Positions 1-5,475 of a stretch of DNA of 10,148 nucleotides are shown here, piece by piece (position 1 is the stretch's first letter; every line of letters begins with the position of its first letter). This DNA is from Bacilli bacterium. GTDB lineage: Bacteria > Bacillota_I > Bacilli_A > RF39 > UBA660. The notes under the pieces were generated by a model, which was not told the DNA's origin, did not search any database, and saw nothing but the letters and a program-made list of their open reading frames with translations. The stretch spans positions 1-10,148 of the forward strand of contig JAAWSW010000044.1 in NCBI GenBank assembly GCA_022801735.1, read 5' to 3'. The translations under genes and the position numbers were made by a program.

Positions 1-43
1 TATCGTTATTTAATACTTCCATTTTATTTTTTTCTTCTATCAA
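1..43 (-). CDS. Start of an unknown protein (partial)
   Basis: Only the first 14 codons lie in the window. On the minus strand an AGGAGG at 51-56 stands 7 bases before a TTG at 43-41, and the frame then stays open to the window edge (reads roughly M-I-E-E-K-N-K-M-E-V). An ATG in the same frame at 22-20 is the alternative start, but it has no comparable ribosome binding site. The fragment is too short to assign a family. The gene is divergent from the 627-residue protein at 278. A possible promoter lies at 100-127. Confidence 0.55.
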   Translation of the reverse strand, partial: MIEEKNKMEVLNND

Positions 44-99
44 TATTTTACCTCCTCATTTATTTTTTTGAAATTCCTTATAGGTATTCTTTACCCTCA

Positions 100-127
100 C
101 ATATATCCTACTGCGTTCATATATCAA
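100..127 (-). promoter_or_regulatory. Possible promoter for the leftward partial gene
   Basis: On the minus strand TTGATA (127-122) and TATATG (105-100) are separated by 16 bases. The transcript would carry a leader of about 50 bases before the AGGAGG and TTG start of the partial gene. The match is moderate only, and AT-rich sequence gives chance hits. Confidence 0.35.
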
Positions 128-150
128 ATTCCTTCTTTTTTCTTGTAATT

Positions 151-202
151 TACCAAATTCCCTTTTTTGTATATAAAAACATGTCAAAAAGGGAATTTGG
201 TA
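151..202. repeat. 17-bp perfect inverted repeat, terminator-like on the + strand
   Basis: Bases 151-167 (TACCAAATTCCCTTTTT) are the exact reverse complement of 186-202, with an 18-base loop. On the plus strand the second arm is followed by TTTTTATTTTTATT, the form of an intrinsic terminator. On the minus strand no U run follows. The repeat lies between two divergent genes, so no rightward gene in the window ends here. It could terminate an unseen rightward transcript or block read-through towards the gene at 278, or it could be a small repeat of another origin. The spurious 5' extension of the 278 gene begins inside it. Confidence 0.6.
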
Positions 203-221
203 TTTTTATTTTTATTGGGTC

Positions 222-250
222 TAGCGAAATTTATTAAAAAGTATTATAAT
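222..250 (+). promoter_or_regulatory. Likely promoter of the 627-residue protein gene
   Basis: A perfect TATAAT at 245-250 lies 27 bases before the ATG at 278. Seventeen bases upstream is a poor -35 (TAGCGA, 222-227). Transcription would start near 257 and give a short leader holding GGGAGG (266-271) before the ATG. The -10 is convincing; the -35 is not. Confidence 0.45.
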
Positions 251-277
251 AAAGATAATATTAATGGGAGGATATAT

Positions 278-2161
278 ATGGATGTTTCAGAATTAATAAC
301 TTTAAATTATAGGGATTTTAATAAATATATTTTATCTTGTTCATCTGAGCAAAGGAAATTCATTTTAAATGATAAACGTGTCAGATATTTTCTTTTTGAA
401 AAAGAAAATAAGCCAAATTTAATATGGCTTATTTCACATTTAAAAGATGATGAAATTTTTTATTTATGTGATGATGATTTTTTAAAATTATTATCCTCGT
501 ATAAATTTAAAAATGATATTTTTAATGCTTTATTTTCATACAGCAATCCTTATATAAATCAAATTTTGATAAATCCAAATACTTTAGAAATTATTTATGA
601 TGAAATTCTTTCTGTTAAATTTTATTTATCATCTATGAATATAGATTTTGGTGAGGCTTGGTTTGAATTTTTACTAACTAAACATCCTGATTGTCTTTTT
701 TATATTACTTTTTTAAATACTGAAATTCAAAAAGAATTATTTGTGAATCATATAGATAAAATGTTCTCTACTGACTCCCCTTTGTTAGATATAGTCAGCG
801 GACAAGTTTTCAATAGTGTAGTGAATAACCCTTGTGTTAGAGATTATATTTTATCTTGTAGTTCAGATGTTTTAGAAGATAAAATTAATACTGGTTTTAT
901 TGTTCCAACTGATTTAGCGGTTACTAAAGAACTTGTTTCTAAGTTTTCTTACATTGATGATATAAATGAATATCGTGAAATTATGAATATAATCCAAAGA
1001 AATAATTCTCTATTTTTTGAGGCTATTACTGACGAGAGACAAAAATATTATTCTAATTTTATTGATAGTATAAATGATTCTGGATTAAGTGAAAAATATA
1101 CGAAAGTTTATAATAATATTTTAAATGGCATGGCATGGAATTATCTTTTAGATTCTAATAATTATCAGGACGTGTTTGAAATTCAAAAAGCAGTTGAAGA
1201 TGGTCAAAATGTAGTAGAAATACTACAAACTTTAACTGAAAAAGAAATGCTAGAATGCACCATTGATTATGCTTTTGAGGATTTCAGTTTTGATGTTTTA
1301 TCTAATATTAAATTAGTTCTTGATTTTAATGACAATTTAGAGGTTCCTATTATCTCTAATGATAGATTACAGTTATATAATAATTTATTAAATTATCAGG
1401 ACTTATCTCTCTCTGATAAAAAACAATTATTTATGAATTTAAGTAAAATAAAAAATAATGTTGAATTATTTTATGATGATGTTAGGGCTTGTAAAGATTA
1501 TTGCTATAAATTGCTTAATGCCAGTATTTCAGATAAATCTAATGCGAATGAATGTCTATCCGAAGAACTTTCTATCAGGTATAATTTACCTGTATATGAA
1601 CTTAATGGTGAGGATTTCTTTTCTCTTATTACTGTTACAAAGCATAATCGTGATAACAATAATTTAGACTTTATAAAAACATTTTCAAATACTGCTTCTA
1701 TGAGTTTTATAAGTAATAATCATATTGGTACTTTTAGTGATCCATTAGAAAATGTTGTTTTGGGTTTTAGTGATTTTGATATTGATAAAGTTGCTCATTT
1801 ATATGAAACCGATTCTTATACAAGTCATGAATTTGGTTCTCATGAACGTTCTAAATTTTATACGCCTAATGATTTGATAGACCATACTTATGCATATAAT
1901 GAAATGTTATATTTAAATAAGGTTAATGGACAAGATACTGCTTTAAAGCCTAGTTACATTATGTGTTTTGATGAAATTAAACCTGGTGATATTGCAGCGT
2001 CTAAATTGAATGGAAATATACCTTTAATTCTTTTACATTCTGAATTCTATAGAAAAAATAATAATAATCATTTAGAAATCAGTTCAATGGTTGAAAAGGA
2101 TACAATTTATAGTGAATTATCAGATGATTTACCTTATGATTACCACAGGCGCATTAAATAA
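278..2161 (+). CDS. Unrecognised 627-residue protein; possible C-terminal ADP-ribosyltransferase-like domain
   Basis: I do not recognise a named family. The start is the ATG at 278, because GGGAGG stands 6 bases upstream; the frame is open back to a TTG at 167, but that lies inside an inverted repeat with no ribosome binding site. There is no signal peptide or membrane segment, so the protein is probably cytosolic. Residues 1 to about 400 look like a run of amphipathic helices. A short motif, YILSCSS, occurs at residues 17-23 and 190-196. The last 200 residues look more globular (alternating alpha/beta). Within them H456, A-S-M-S at 473-476 and Y-N-E at 540-542, followed by K-P-S-Y-I from 557, occur in the order of the His, Ser/Tyr and Glu motifs of PARP-like ADP-ribosyltransferases, whose catalytic Glu also sits in a Y-N-E-Y-I-V strand. 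That resemblance is inference from short motifs. The 3' end overlaps the convergent glycosylase gene by 8 bases. Confidence 0.85.
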   Translation: MDVSELITLNYRDFNKYILSCSSEQRKFILNDKRVRYFLFEKENKPNLIWLISHLKDDEIFYLCDDDFLKLLSSYKFKNDIFNALFSYSNPYINQILINPNTLEIIYDEILSVKFYLSSMNIDFGEAWFEFLLTKHPDCLFYITFLNTEIQKELFVNHIDKMFSTDSPLLDIVSGQVFNSVVNNPCVRDYILSCSSDVLEDKINTGFIVPTDLAVTKELVSKFSYIDDINEYREIMNIIQRNNSLFFEAITDERQKYYSNFIDSINDSGLSEKYTKVYNNILNGMAWNYLLDSNNYQDVFEIQKAVEDGQNVVEILQTLTEKEMLECTIDYAFEDFSFDVLSNIKLVLDFNDNLEVPIISNDRLQLYNNLLNYQDLSLSDKKQLFMNLSKIKNNVELFYDDVRACKDYCYKLLNASISDKSNANECLSEELSIRYNLPVYELNGEDFFSLITVTKHNRDNNNLDFIKTFSNTASMSFISNNHIGTFSDPLENVVLGFSDFDIDKVAHLYETDSYTSHEFGSHERSKFYTPNDLIDHTYAYNEMLYLNKVNGQDTALKPSYIMCFDEIKPGDIAASKLNGNIPLILLHSEFYRKNNNNHLEISSMVEKDTIYSELSDDLPYDYHRRIK

Positions 2162-2642
2162 TATCTTTTAAAATTATTTTATATTCTTCTTTTAGTTGTT
2201 CATAACTTTTTGCACAATTAGCAGGACTAGTAGAGGGCAGGCATACACAAGGAATATTTGTTTTGGGATAACAAAGTTTATTATATAAACTTTCGGCTTT
2301 TTTACCTGTAACAAATATTTTTTTTATATTGGTTTCTTTTAAAATTTTATTTATATTATTAGGTTTAGGATTTTTAATTGTGCTGTCACTGGCTCCATTT
2401 ATATCACATGATTCTAAAACATCCCAAAGCGCAATATTATAGTTGTTTAAAAGTTTTATTTTATCATCTTTTGTTTCTGGATATTTTTCATGTAATAGTT
2501 CTGATATTATTTTCCAAAATCTATTTTGTGGATGTGCATAATAGAAACCAATTTCTCTTGATTTGGGTGATGGTATTGTTCCTAAAATTAGTATTTTACT
2601 ATCTTTGGTATAAACTGGTTTTAAAATATGCTTTACTTTCAT
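2154..2642 (-). CDS. Hypoxanthine/uracil-DNA glycosylase, UDG superfamily family 6
   Basis: This 162-residue base-excision repair enzyme most likely removes hypoxanthine (deaminated adenine), and perhaps uracil, from DNA. Motif 1 is L-G-T-I-P-S at 20-25. The family signature F-Y-Y-A-H-P-Q-N-R-F-W spans 33-43; its Asn (N40) matches the catalytic Asn of family 6 enzymes. A-L-W-D-V-L at 71-76 follows. The base-binding loop is L-P-S-T-S-P-A-N at 135-142. The length is normal for the family. GGAGG (2653-2649) lies 6 bases before the ATG, and a good promoter precedes it at 2663-2691. The gene is monocistronic. Its stop codon lies inside the last codons of the convergent 627-residue gene, and no terminator hairpin separates them. 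Substrate preference (hypoxanthine over uracil) comes from the family, not from this sequence. Confidence 0.92.
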   Translation of the reverse strand: MKVKHILKPVYTKDSKILILGTIPSPKSREIGFYYAHPQNRFWKIISELLHEKYPETKDDKIKLLNNYNIALWDVLESCDINGASDSTIKNPKPNNINKILKETNIKKIFVTGKKAESLYNKLCYPKTNIPCVCLPSTSPANCAKSYEQLKEEYKIILKDII

Positions 2643-2662
2643 CGGTTCCTCCTTTTAGGTAT

Positions 2663-2691
2663 ATTTTATACTTATTTGTTTGATTTATCAA
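2663..2691 (-). promoter_or_regulatory. Promoter of the DNA glycosylase gene
   Basis: On the minus strand TTGATA (2691-2686), a 17-base spacer and TAAAAT (2668-2663) give a near-consensus sigma-A promoter. It would produce a leader of about 15 bases containing the AAAAGGAGG ribosome binding site. Confidence 0.65.
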
Positions 2692-2724
2692 TATTTATGT
2701 TATATAATTAAATCATAGTTAAAA

Positions 2725-2774
2725 CACCAACGTATGTTTTGGTGGGAAAATTATATATAACTTGGAGAGGAGGG
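2725..2774. other. Hairpin and purine-rich Shine-Dalgarno-like block without a start codon
   Basis: In the space between the divergent glycosylase and abi genes, CACCAA (2725-2730) and TTGGTG (2739-2744) form a 6-bp hairpin with an 8-base loop. On the minus strand the hairpin is followed by TTTT. Downstream on the plus strand GGAGAGGAGGG (2764-2774) looks like a very strong ribosome binding site, yet no ATG, GTG or TTG follows within 20 bases. The first ATG (2798) opens only 11 codons. It may be the remains of a displaced gene start or part of an unlisted RNA; no function can be assigned. Confidence 0.4.
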
Positions 2775-2804
2775 AAATCAAAAAGTATTAACTACTCATG
2801 GGTA

Positions 2805-2834
2805 TTGACAGTTCACTTATTTTAATTGTATAAT
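2805..2834 (+). promoter_or_regulatory. Perfect-consensus promoter of the abi small RNA and abi gene
   Basis: TTGACA (2805-2810), an 18-base spacer and TATAAT (2829-2834) match both sigma-A hexamers exactly. Transcription should start near 2841, just before the hairpin element and 48 bases before the abi ATG. This is the strongest-looking promoter in the window. Confidence 0.85.
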
Positions 2835-2840
2835 GGTGTT

Positions 2841-2886
2841 GTAAGTGATCTTCGGTATCCCGTGTGGACCGAAGACTTTTTATATA
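2841..2886 (+). ncRNA. Candidate AbiF-associated small RNA, hairpin copy 1
   Basis: The predicted transcript of the consensus promoter starts here and folds at once. CTTCGG (2850-2855) pairs with CCGAAG (2869-2874). A two-base UA bulge follows on the 5' side, then UCC (2858-2860) pairs with GGA (2866-2868) around a CGUGU loop. UUUUU (2877-2881) follows, so the hairpin could end transcription and release an RNA of about 40-45 nt, with read-through giving the abi mRNA. A second copy lies inverted at the 3' end of abi (3839-3869): 25 of 31 positions are identical, and the six differences are three compensated base pairs. Known: AbiF-family genes are associated with a conserved RNA that acts as antitoxin. 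Inferred: this is that RNA or its 3' hairpin. The alternative is a leader attenuator. Confidence 0.55.
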
Positions 2887-2888
2887 TT

Positions 2889-3845
2889 ATGAAAGAATTT
2901 AAAACAATAGAAGACCAAATAGATTTATTAAAAAATAGAAATATTAGTTTCAAAGATGAAGAATTAGCAAAAAATATTTTATTGAATAGCAACTACTATA
3001 ATATTGTGAATGGATATAAAGATTTGTTTTTGGATGATAAAAATAAAACATTATATAAATGTGGAACACAATTTGAAGAAATATATGCACTTTATGACTT
3101 TGATAGACAATTAAGAAATATTTTTCTAGAATTTATATTAAAAATAGAAAATTCACTAAGGTCATTAATAGCCTATGAATTCTCAAAAACATACGGAAAT
3201 GATAATTATTTAAAGTTGGAAAACTTTGAAACGTTTACTGGATTAACAGTAAAACCTGAACACAAACAAAAACAATTAAAATTTATACAATCCCTTATTG
3301 GTAATATAAATAAAGATATAGCTAATAATATGGATAAAAAATATATATCCCATTATCTGACAGAATTTGGATTTATTCCACTATGGGTTTTAGTAAACAT
3401 ATTATCTTTTGGCGAAATATGTAATTTTTATAGGTTAATGAAGCAAAAACAAAGAATTGAAATTTCCAAATCTTTTGGTATCGCTGAATACGATTTGACG
3501 AGTTTACTAAATATTTTGTGTAAAACTAGAAATTTATGTGCACATGATGAAAGATTATTTAATTATGAATTTGAAACATATACTGGCATTAATGACACAA
3601 AATATCATTCTATGTTAAATTTGCAAAAAAACAGTAATAGATACCTTGTTGGGAAAAATGATTTGTTTGCTGTAGTAATAGCGCTAAAATTATTGCTATC
3701 ATCAGAAGAATATGATAGATTTCACCATAGATTATTCAGTAGAATTATGAGTATACAATCAAAACTTAGTACAATTTCTTTGGCTGAAGTATTATCTGCG
3801 ATGAATTTCCCTAACAATTGGCATGATTTATCAAAAATGTCCTAA
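2889..3845 (+). CDS. Abi_2/AbiF-family HEPN abortive-infection protein
   Basis: This 318-residue protein belongs to the Abi-like (Abi_2, AbiD/AbiF) family, predicted HEPN-fold ribonucleases of phage defence and RNA toxin-antitoxin units. Family traits are the N-terminal K-T-I-E-D-Q-I-D-L-L (6-15), N-Y-Y-N-I-V-N-G-Y (35-43), Y-D-F-D-R-Q-L-R (69-76), and the HEPN R-x4-H motif R-N-L-C-A-H at 214-219, which is expected to be catalytic. The ATG at 2889 is chosen because the frame upstream only opens at a TTG inside the -10 box (2826). No Shine-Dalgarno lies in front of the ATG; the leader is the hairpin of the candidate small RNA and its U run, so translation should be weak or controlled by that RNA. 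The TAA stop sits inside the second inverted hairpin. The gene lies alone between the glycosylase and tRNA-Gln genes, like an accessory insertion. A family link between AbiF and Cas13 has been reported. Confidence 0.9.
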   Translation: MKEFKTIEDQIDLLKNRNISFKDEELAKNILLNSNYYNIVNGYKDLFLDDKNKTLYKCGTQFEEIYALYDFDRQLRNIFLEFILKIENSLRSLIAYEFSKTYGNDNYLKLENFETFTGLTVKPEHKQKQLKFIQSLIGNINKDIANNMDKKYISHYLTEFGFIPLWVLVNILSFGEICNFYRLMKQKQRIEISKSFGIAEYDLTSLLNILCKTRNLCAHDERLFNYEFETYTGINDTKYHSMLNLQKNSNRYLVGKNDLFAVVIALKLLLSSEEYDRFHHRLFSRIMSIQSKLSTISLAEVLSAMNFPNNWHDLSKMS

Positions 3846-3873
3846 GTCCACACGGGATACTTAGGATCATTAC
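3833..3873 (-). ncRNA. Inverted hairpin copy 2 at the abi 3' end, candidate antisense RNA
   Basis: Read on the minus strand, 3869-3839 repeats the upstream element. TGATC is followed by a CTAAG/CTTAG stem in place of TTCGG/CCGAA, around the identical TATCCCGTGTGGA (bulge, UCC/GGA and CGUGU loop), then GAC. A U run (3837-3833) follows, as in copy 1. A weak promoter may lie at 3904-3899 (TTGCAT), with an 18-base spacer and 3880-3875 (TATCTT). If transcribed, the RNA would be antisense to the last codons and stop of abi. On the plus strand the same bases form a mirror hairpin in the abi 3' end, with the stop codon in its stem, and a competing CTTAG/CTAAG stem (3860-3864/3873-3877) follows. The alternative is the terminal repeat of a mobile abi cassette; I found no target duplication. 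Confidence 0.45.
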
Positions 3874-3929
3874 TAAGATACTCATTAATTTTTAAATTAT
3901 GCAATTAAGAGTTTAATACAAAAATTAAA

Positions 3930-3955
3930 AGTCCTTTTAAAAGGACTGTTTTTTT
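3930..3955. terminator. Bidirectional intrinsic terminator between abi and tRNA-Gln
   Basis: The 18-base perfect palindrome AGTCCTTTTAAAAGGACT (3930-3947) is followed on the plus strand by GTTTTTTT, and on the minus strand by TTTAATTTTT. It can end abi read-through rightward and the tRNA-Gln transcript leftward. Confidence 0.85.
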
Positions 3956-3959
3956 ATAA

Positions 3960-4033
3960 TGGCTGCCCCAATAGGATTCGAACCTATGCTGACGGAGTCA
4001 GAGTCCGCTGCCTTACCGCTTGGCTATGGGGCA
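3960..4033 (-). tRNA. tRNA-Gln (anticodon CUG)
   Basis: The 74 bases fold as a full cloverleaf. The acceptor TGCCCCA pairs with TGGGGCA, followed by G73 and an encoded CCA at 3962-3960. The weak U1-A72 first pair is typical of bacterial tRNA-Gln. The anticodon stem GCGGA/UCCGU (closing G-U) holds the loop CUCUGAC, so the anticodon is CUG, reading CAG. The T arm has the GGTTCGAATCC pattern. It has its own strong promoter at 4042-4070 and a terminator at 3930-3955. A CUG isoacceptor is extra in an AT-rich genome, so a UUG gene is expected elsewhere. Confidence 0.96.
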
Positions 4034-4041
4034 ATACCTAA

Positions 4042-4070
4042 ATTATAGCACACATAGCCTTAATTGTAAA
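4042..4070 (-). promoter_or_regulatory. Promoter of tRNA-Gln
   Basis: On the minus strand TTTACA (4070-4065), a 17-base spacer and TATAAT (4047-4042) form a near-perfect promoter. The -10 ends 8 bases before the mature tRNA, so the 5' leader is only a few bases. It starts within 4 bases of the stop of the histidine phosphatase gene, and no terminator separates the two, so read-through is likely. Confidence 0.8.
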
Positions 4071-4073
4071 AGT

Positions 4074-4727
4074 TTATTTTTTTATAGGGCCTTTATAAAT
4101 ATAGTTTTCTTTACTTTGTTTATTATCACTTTCTATTAGTCTTACTGAGCAGTTTTCCATATTGGGTTCGCTGTTAAACCATTCTGGAGAATAATGAAAC
4201 CAGTTCATAATAATTGTTTTAATGGTTGTTCCATGAGAAACTACAAATAATGTATCAGCATCATCTCTAAATATTGTATCTAAAAATTGTTTAGTTCTTA
4301 AGGCAACATCATATGGACCTTCTCCTTGTGGCAGTTTAGCATAAAACTTACCATTGTTTTGATAATAGTTATCATAAAATTTAAATTGATCTGGATATTT
4401 TTCTTTTGATTCATGGATTTCTGTATCACTAAATAATCCATATCTCTGTTCAATTAAAGTAATATCTTCTTTTATGTTTTTTATATTTAAACTTTCATTA
4501 ATTATTTTGGCAGTTTGTCTAGTTCTTTCATATGGACTAATCCATAATGTCGCATTATTTATATCGATATTATTTTTTTGAATATATTCTTTTAAAAATT
4601 CCCCAGTTTGTTTTGCTTGTTTTTTTCCTTCTTCGGTTAAATAGACCTTATGATCAGGTAGTTTTAATTCATAATTTTCTTTTGTATTTTGAATAGATTC
4701 TCCATGTCTTATTAAAAATATTTTCAT
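4074..4727 (-). CDS. Histidine phosphatase family protein (phosphoglycerate mutase-like)
   Basis: This 217-residue cytosolic phosphohydrolase belongs to the branch 1 histidine phosphatases. Numbered from the ATG at 4727, the phospho-accepting H8 lies in L-I-R-H-G-E-S. S-P-Y-E-R-T-R-Q-T-A (64-73) supplies the second phosphate-binding Arg (R68), E93 in the L-I-E-Q-R-Y-G-L-F stretch is the likely acid/base, and V-V-S-H-G-T-T (162-168) has the second catalytic His (H165). Two ATGs stand in tandem at 4730 and 4727. The AGGTG at 4737-4733 is only 2 bases from the first and 5 from the second, so I choose the second. The substrate cannot be told from sequence; members range from phosphoglycerate mutase to broad sugar and nucleotide phosphatases, and this is not a close match to a glycolytic mutase. 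Divergent from the phospholipase-like gene. Confidence 0.92.
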   Translation of the reverse strand: MKIFLIRHGESIQNTKENYELKLPDHKVYLTEEGKKQAKQTGEFLKEYIQKNNIDINNATLWISPYERTRQTAKIINESLNIKNIKEDITLIEQRYGLFSDTEIHESKEKYPDQFKFYDNYYQNNGKFYAKLPQGEGPYDVALRTKQFLDTIFRDDADTLFVVSHGTTIKTIIMNWFHYSPEWFNSEPNMENCSVRLIESDNKQSKENYIYKGPIKK

Positions 4728-4764
4728 CATATCACCTATAAATATCTTATCATATTTTTTATGA

Positions 4765-4792
4765 TTGTTATTTATTTTTTTTATGTTAAAAT
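4765..4792 (+). promoter_or_regulatory. Promoter of the phospholipase C-like gene
   Basis: TTGTTA (4765-4770), a 16-base spacer and TAAAAT (4787-4792) precede the AAGGTAGGTG ribosome binding site (4800-4808) and the ATG at 4817. The transcript would begin right at the ribosome binding site, so the leader is very short. Moderate match. Confidence 0.45.
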
Positions 4793-4816
4793 TATTTGGA
4801 AGGTAGGTGTTTTTTT

Positions 4817-5437
4817 ATGGCGTCTTCTGTTATTCATATTTGTGTCGCAAAAAAGATTAACGAATCTTTAAAGTTTAATGAAAAACAATTGTATTTAGGT
4901 TCAATTTCTCCTGATATAAGTAAATTTATCGGTGAACCTAGAGAAAAAACACATTTCATTACTGACTTAAATTCTGATATGCCTAATATTTCACTTTTTT
5001 TAGATAAATATAAGGAATATTTAGGTGATCCATTTGTTATGGGATATTTTGTTCATTTATATACTGATAAACTATGGTTTGGTGAATTTATGCGTAATAA
5101 ATTTCAAGATACGAAGATAAGATTATTAGATGGAACGTTATTAGAGGTAACTGAACAACAATGGGTAAATCTTATGTATAGTGATTATACTAATGTAGCA
5201 ACTAAACTTTTTGATTATTATCAACCAGATTTATCTTTGTTCTATGATGATTTTGAAAAACCAAATGATATTATTAAGGAACTTGCAATTGATAAACTTC
5301 CAATATTCATGGAAAAAGCAGGAGAATTTATTATGGCAAGTAAAGAGGGTAAAACTTATATTTTTGATATAGAAAATATTATTAATTTTGTAGAAGAATG
5401 TAATGATGAAATATTAAAATTTTTACAAATTATTTAA
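4817..5437 (+). CDS. Zinc-dependent phospholipase C / S1-P1 nuclease-like protein
   Basis: This 206-residue protein has the residue layout of a small bacterial family in the zinc-dependent phospholipase C superfamily. H7 lies in S-S-V-I-H near the N-terminus, D33 in S-P-D-I, H46 in K-T-H-F, and H80 and D84 in F-V-H-L-Y-T-D. These His and Asp residues would hold the metal cluster. No signal peptide is present, unlike secreted phospholipases, so it is probably intracellular and its substrate (phospholipid, nucleotide or other phosphoester) is unknown. I choose the ATG at 4817, 8 bases after the AGGTAGGTG ribosome binding site; the in-frame TTG at 4796 lies upstream of that site. The gene is monocistronic, with a terminator directly after its stop. 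Confidence 0.75.
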   Translation: MASSVIHICVAKKINESLKFNEKQLYLGSISPDISKFIGEPREKTHFITDLNSDMPNISLFLDKYKEYLGDPFVMGYFVHLYTDKLWFGEFMRNKFQDTKIRLLDGTLLEVTEQQWVNLMYSDYTNVATKLFDYYQPDLSLFYDDFEKPNDIIKELAIDKLPIFMEKAGEFIMASKEGKTYIFDIENIINFVEECNDEILKFLQII

Positions 5438-5444
5438 TTATAGA

Positions 5445-5475
5445 AAAAGGTTAAGCGATAAACGTTTAACCTTTT
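5445..5475. terminator. Bidirectional terminator between convergent genes
   Basis: AAAAGGTTAAGCG (5445-5457) pairs with CGTTTAACCTTTT (5463-5475), with one G-U pair and an ATAAA loop. U-rich tails lie on both sides. It ends the phospholipase-like gene rightward and the DUF523 gene leftward; the last bases of the DUF523 stop codon (5476-5474) are in the stem. Confidence 0.85.

Noticed and set aside
167..277. 37-codon N-terminal extension of the 627-residue protein from a TTG at 167
   Set aside because: It starts inside an inverted repeat without a ribosome binding site, while GGGAGG and ATG at 278 are ideal. Its hydrophobic stretch is not evidence of a signal peptide.
1458..1667. Open frames in the alternative phases of real genes (for example 1458-1667, 2378-2683, 5586-5927, 6133-6426)
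   Set aside because: Each lies wholly or mostly within a well supported gene in another frame or strand, and has skewed hydrophobic composition without start signals.
2798..2833. 11-codon reading frame ATG to TAA after the purine-rich block
   Set aside because: It runs through the abi promoter and lies 23 bases from the Shine-Dalgarno-like block. No coding signal.
2826..2888. TTG start of the abi reading frame at 2826
   Set aside because: The TTG overlaps the -10 box of the promoter, so it would not be in the transcript.
2846..3869. abi as a transposon with terminal inverted repeats
   Set aside because: No transposase and no direct target duplication outside the hairpins (GTAAG against TTACT), and the compensated stem changes point to RNA rather than DNA ends. 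Not fully excluded.
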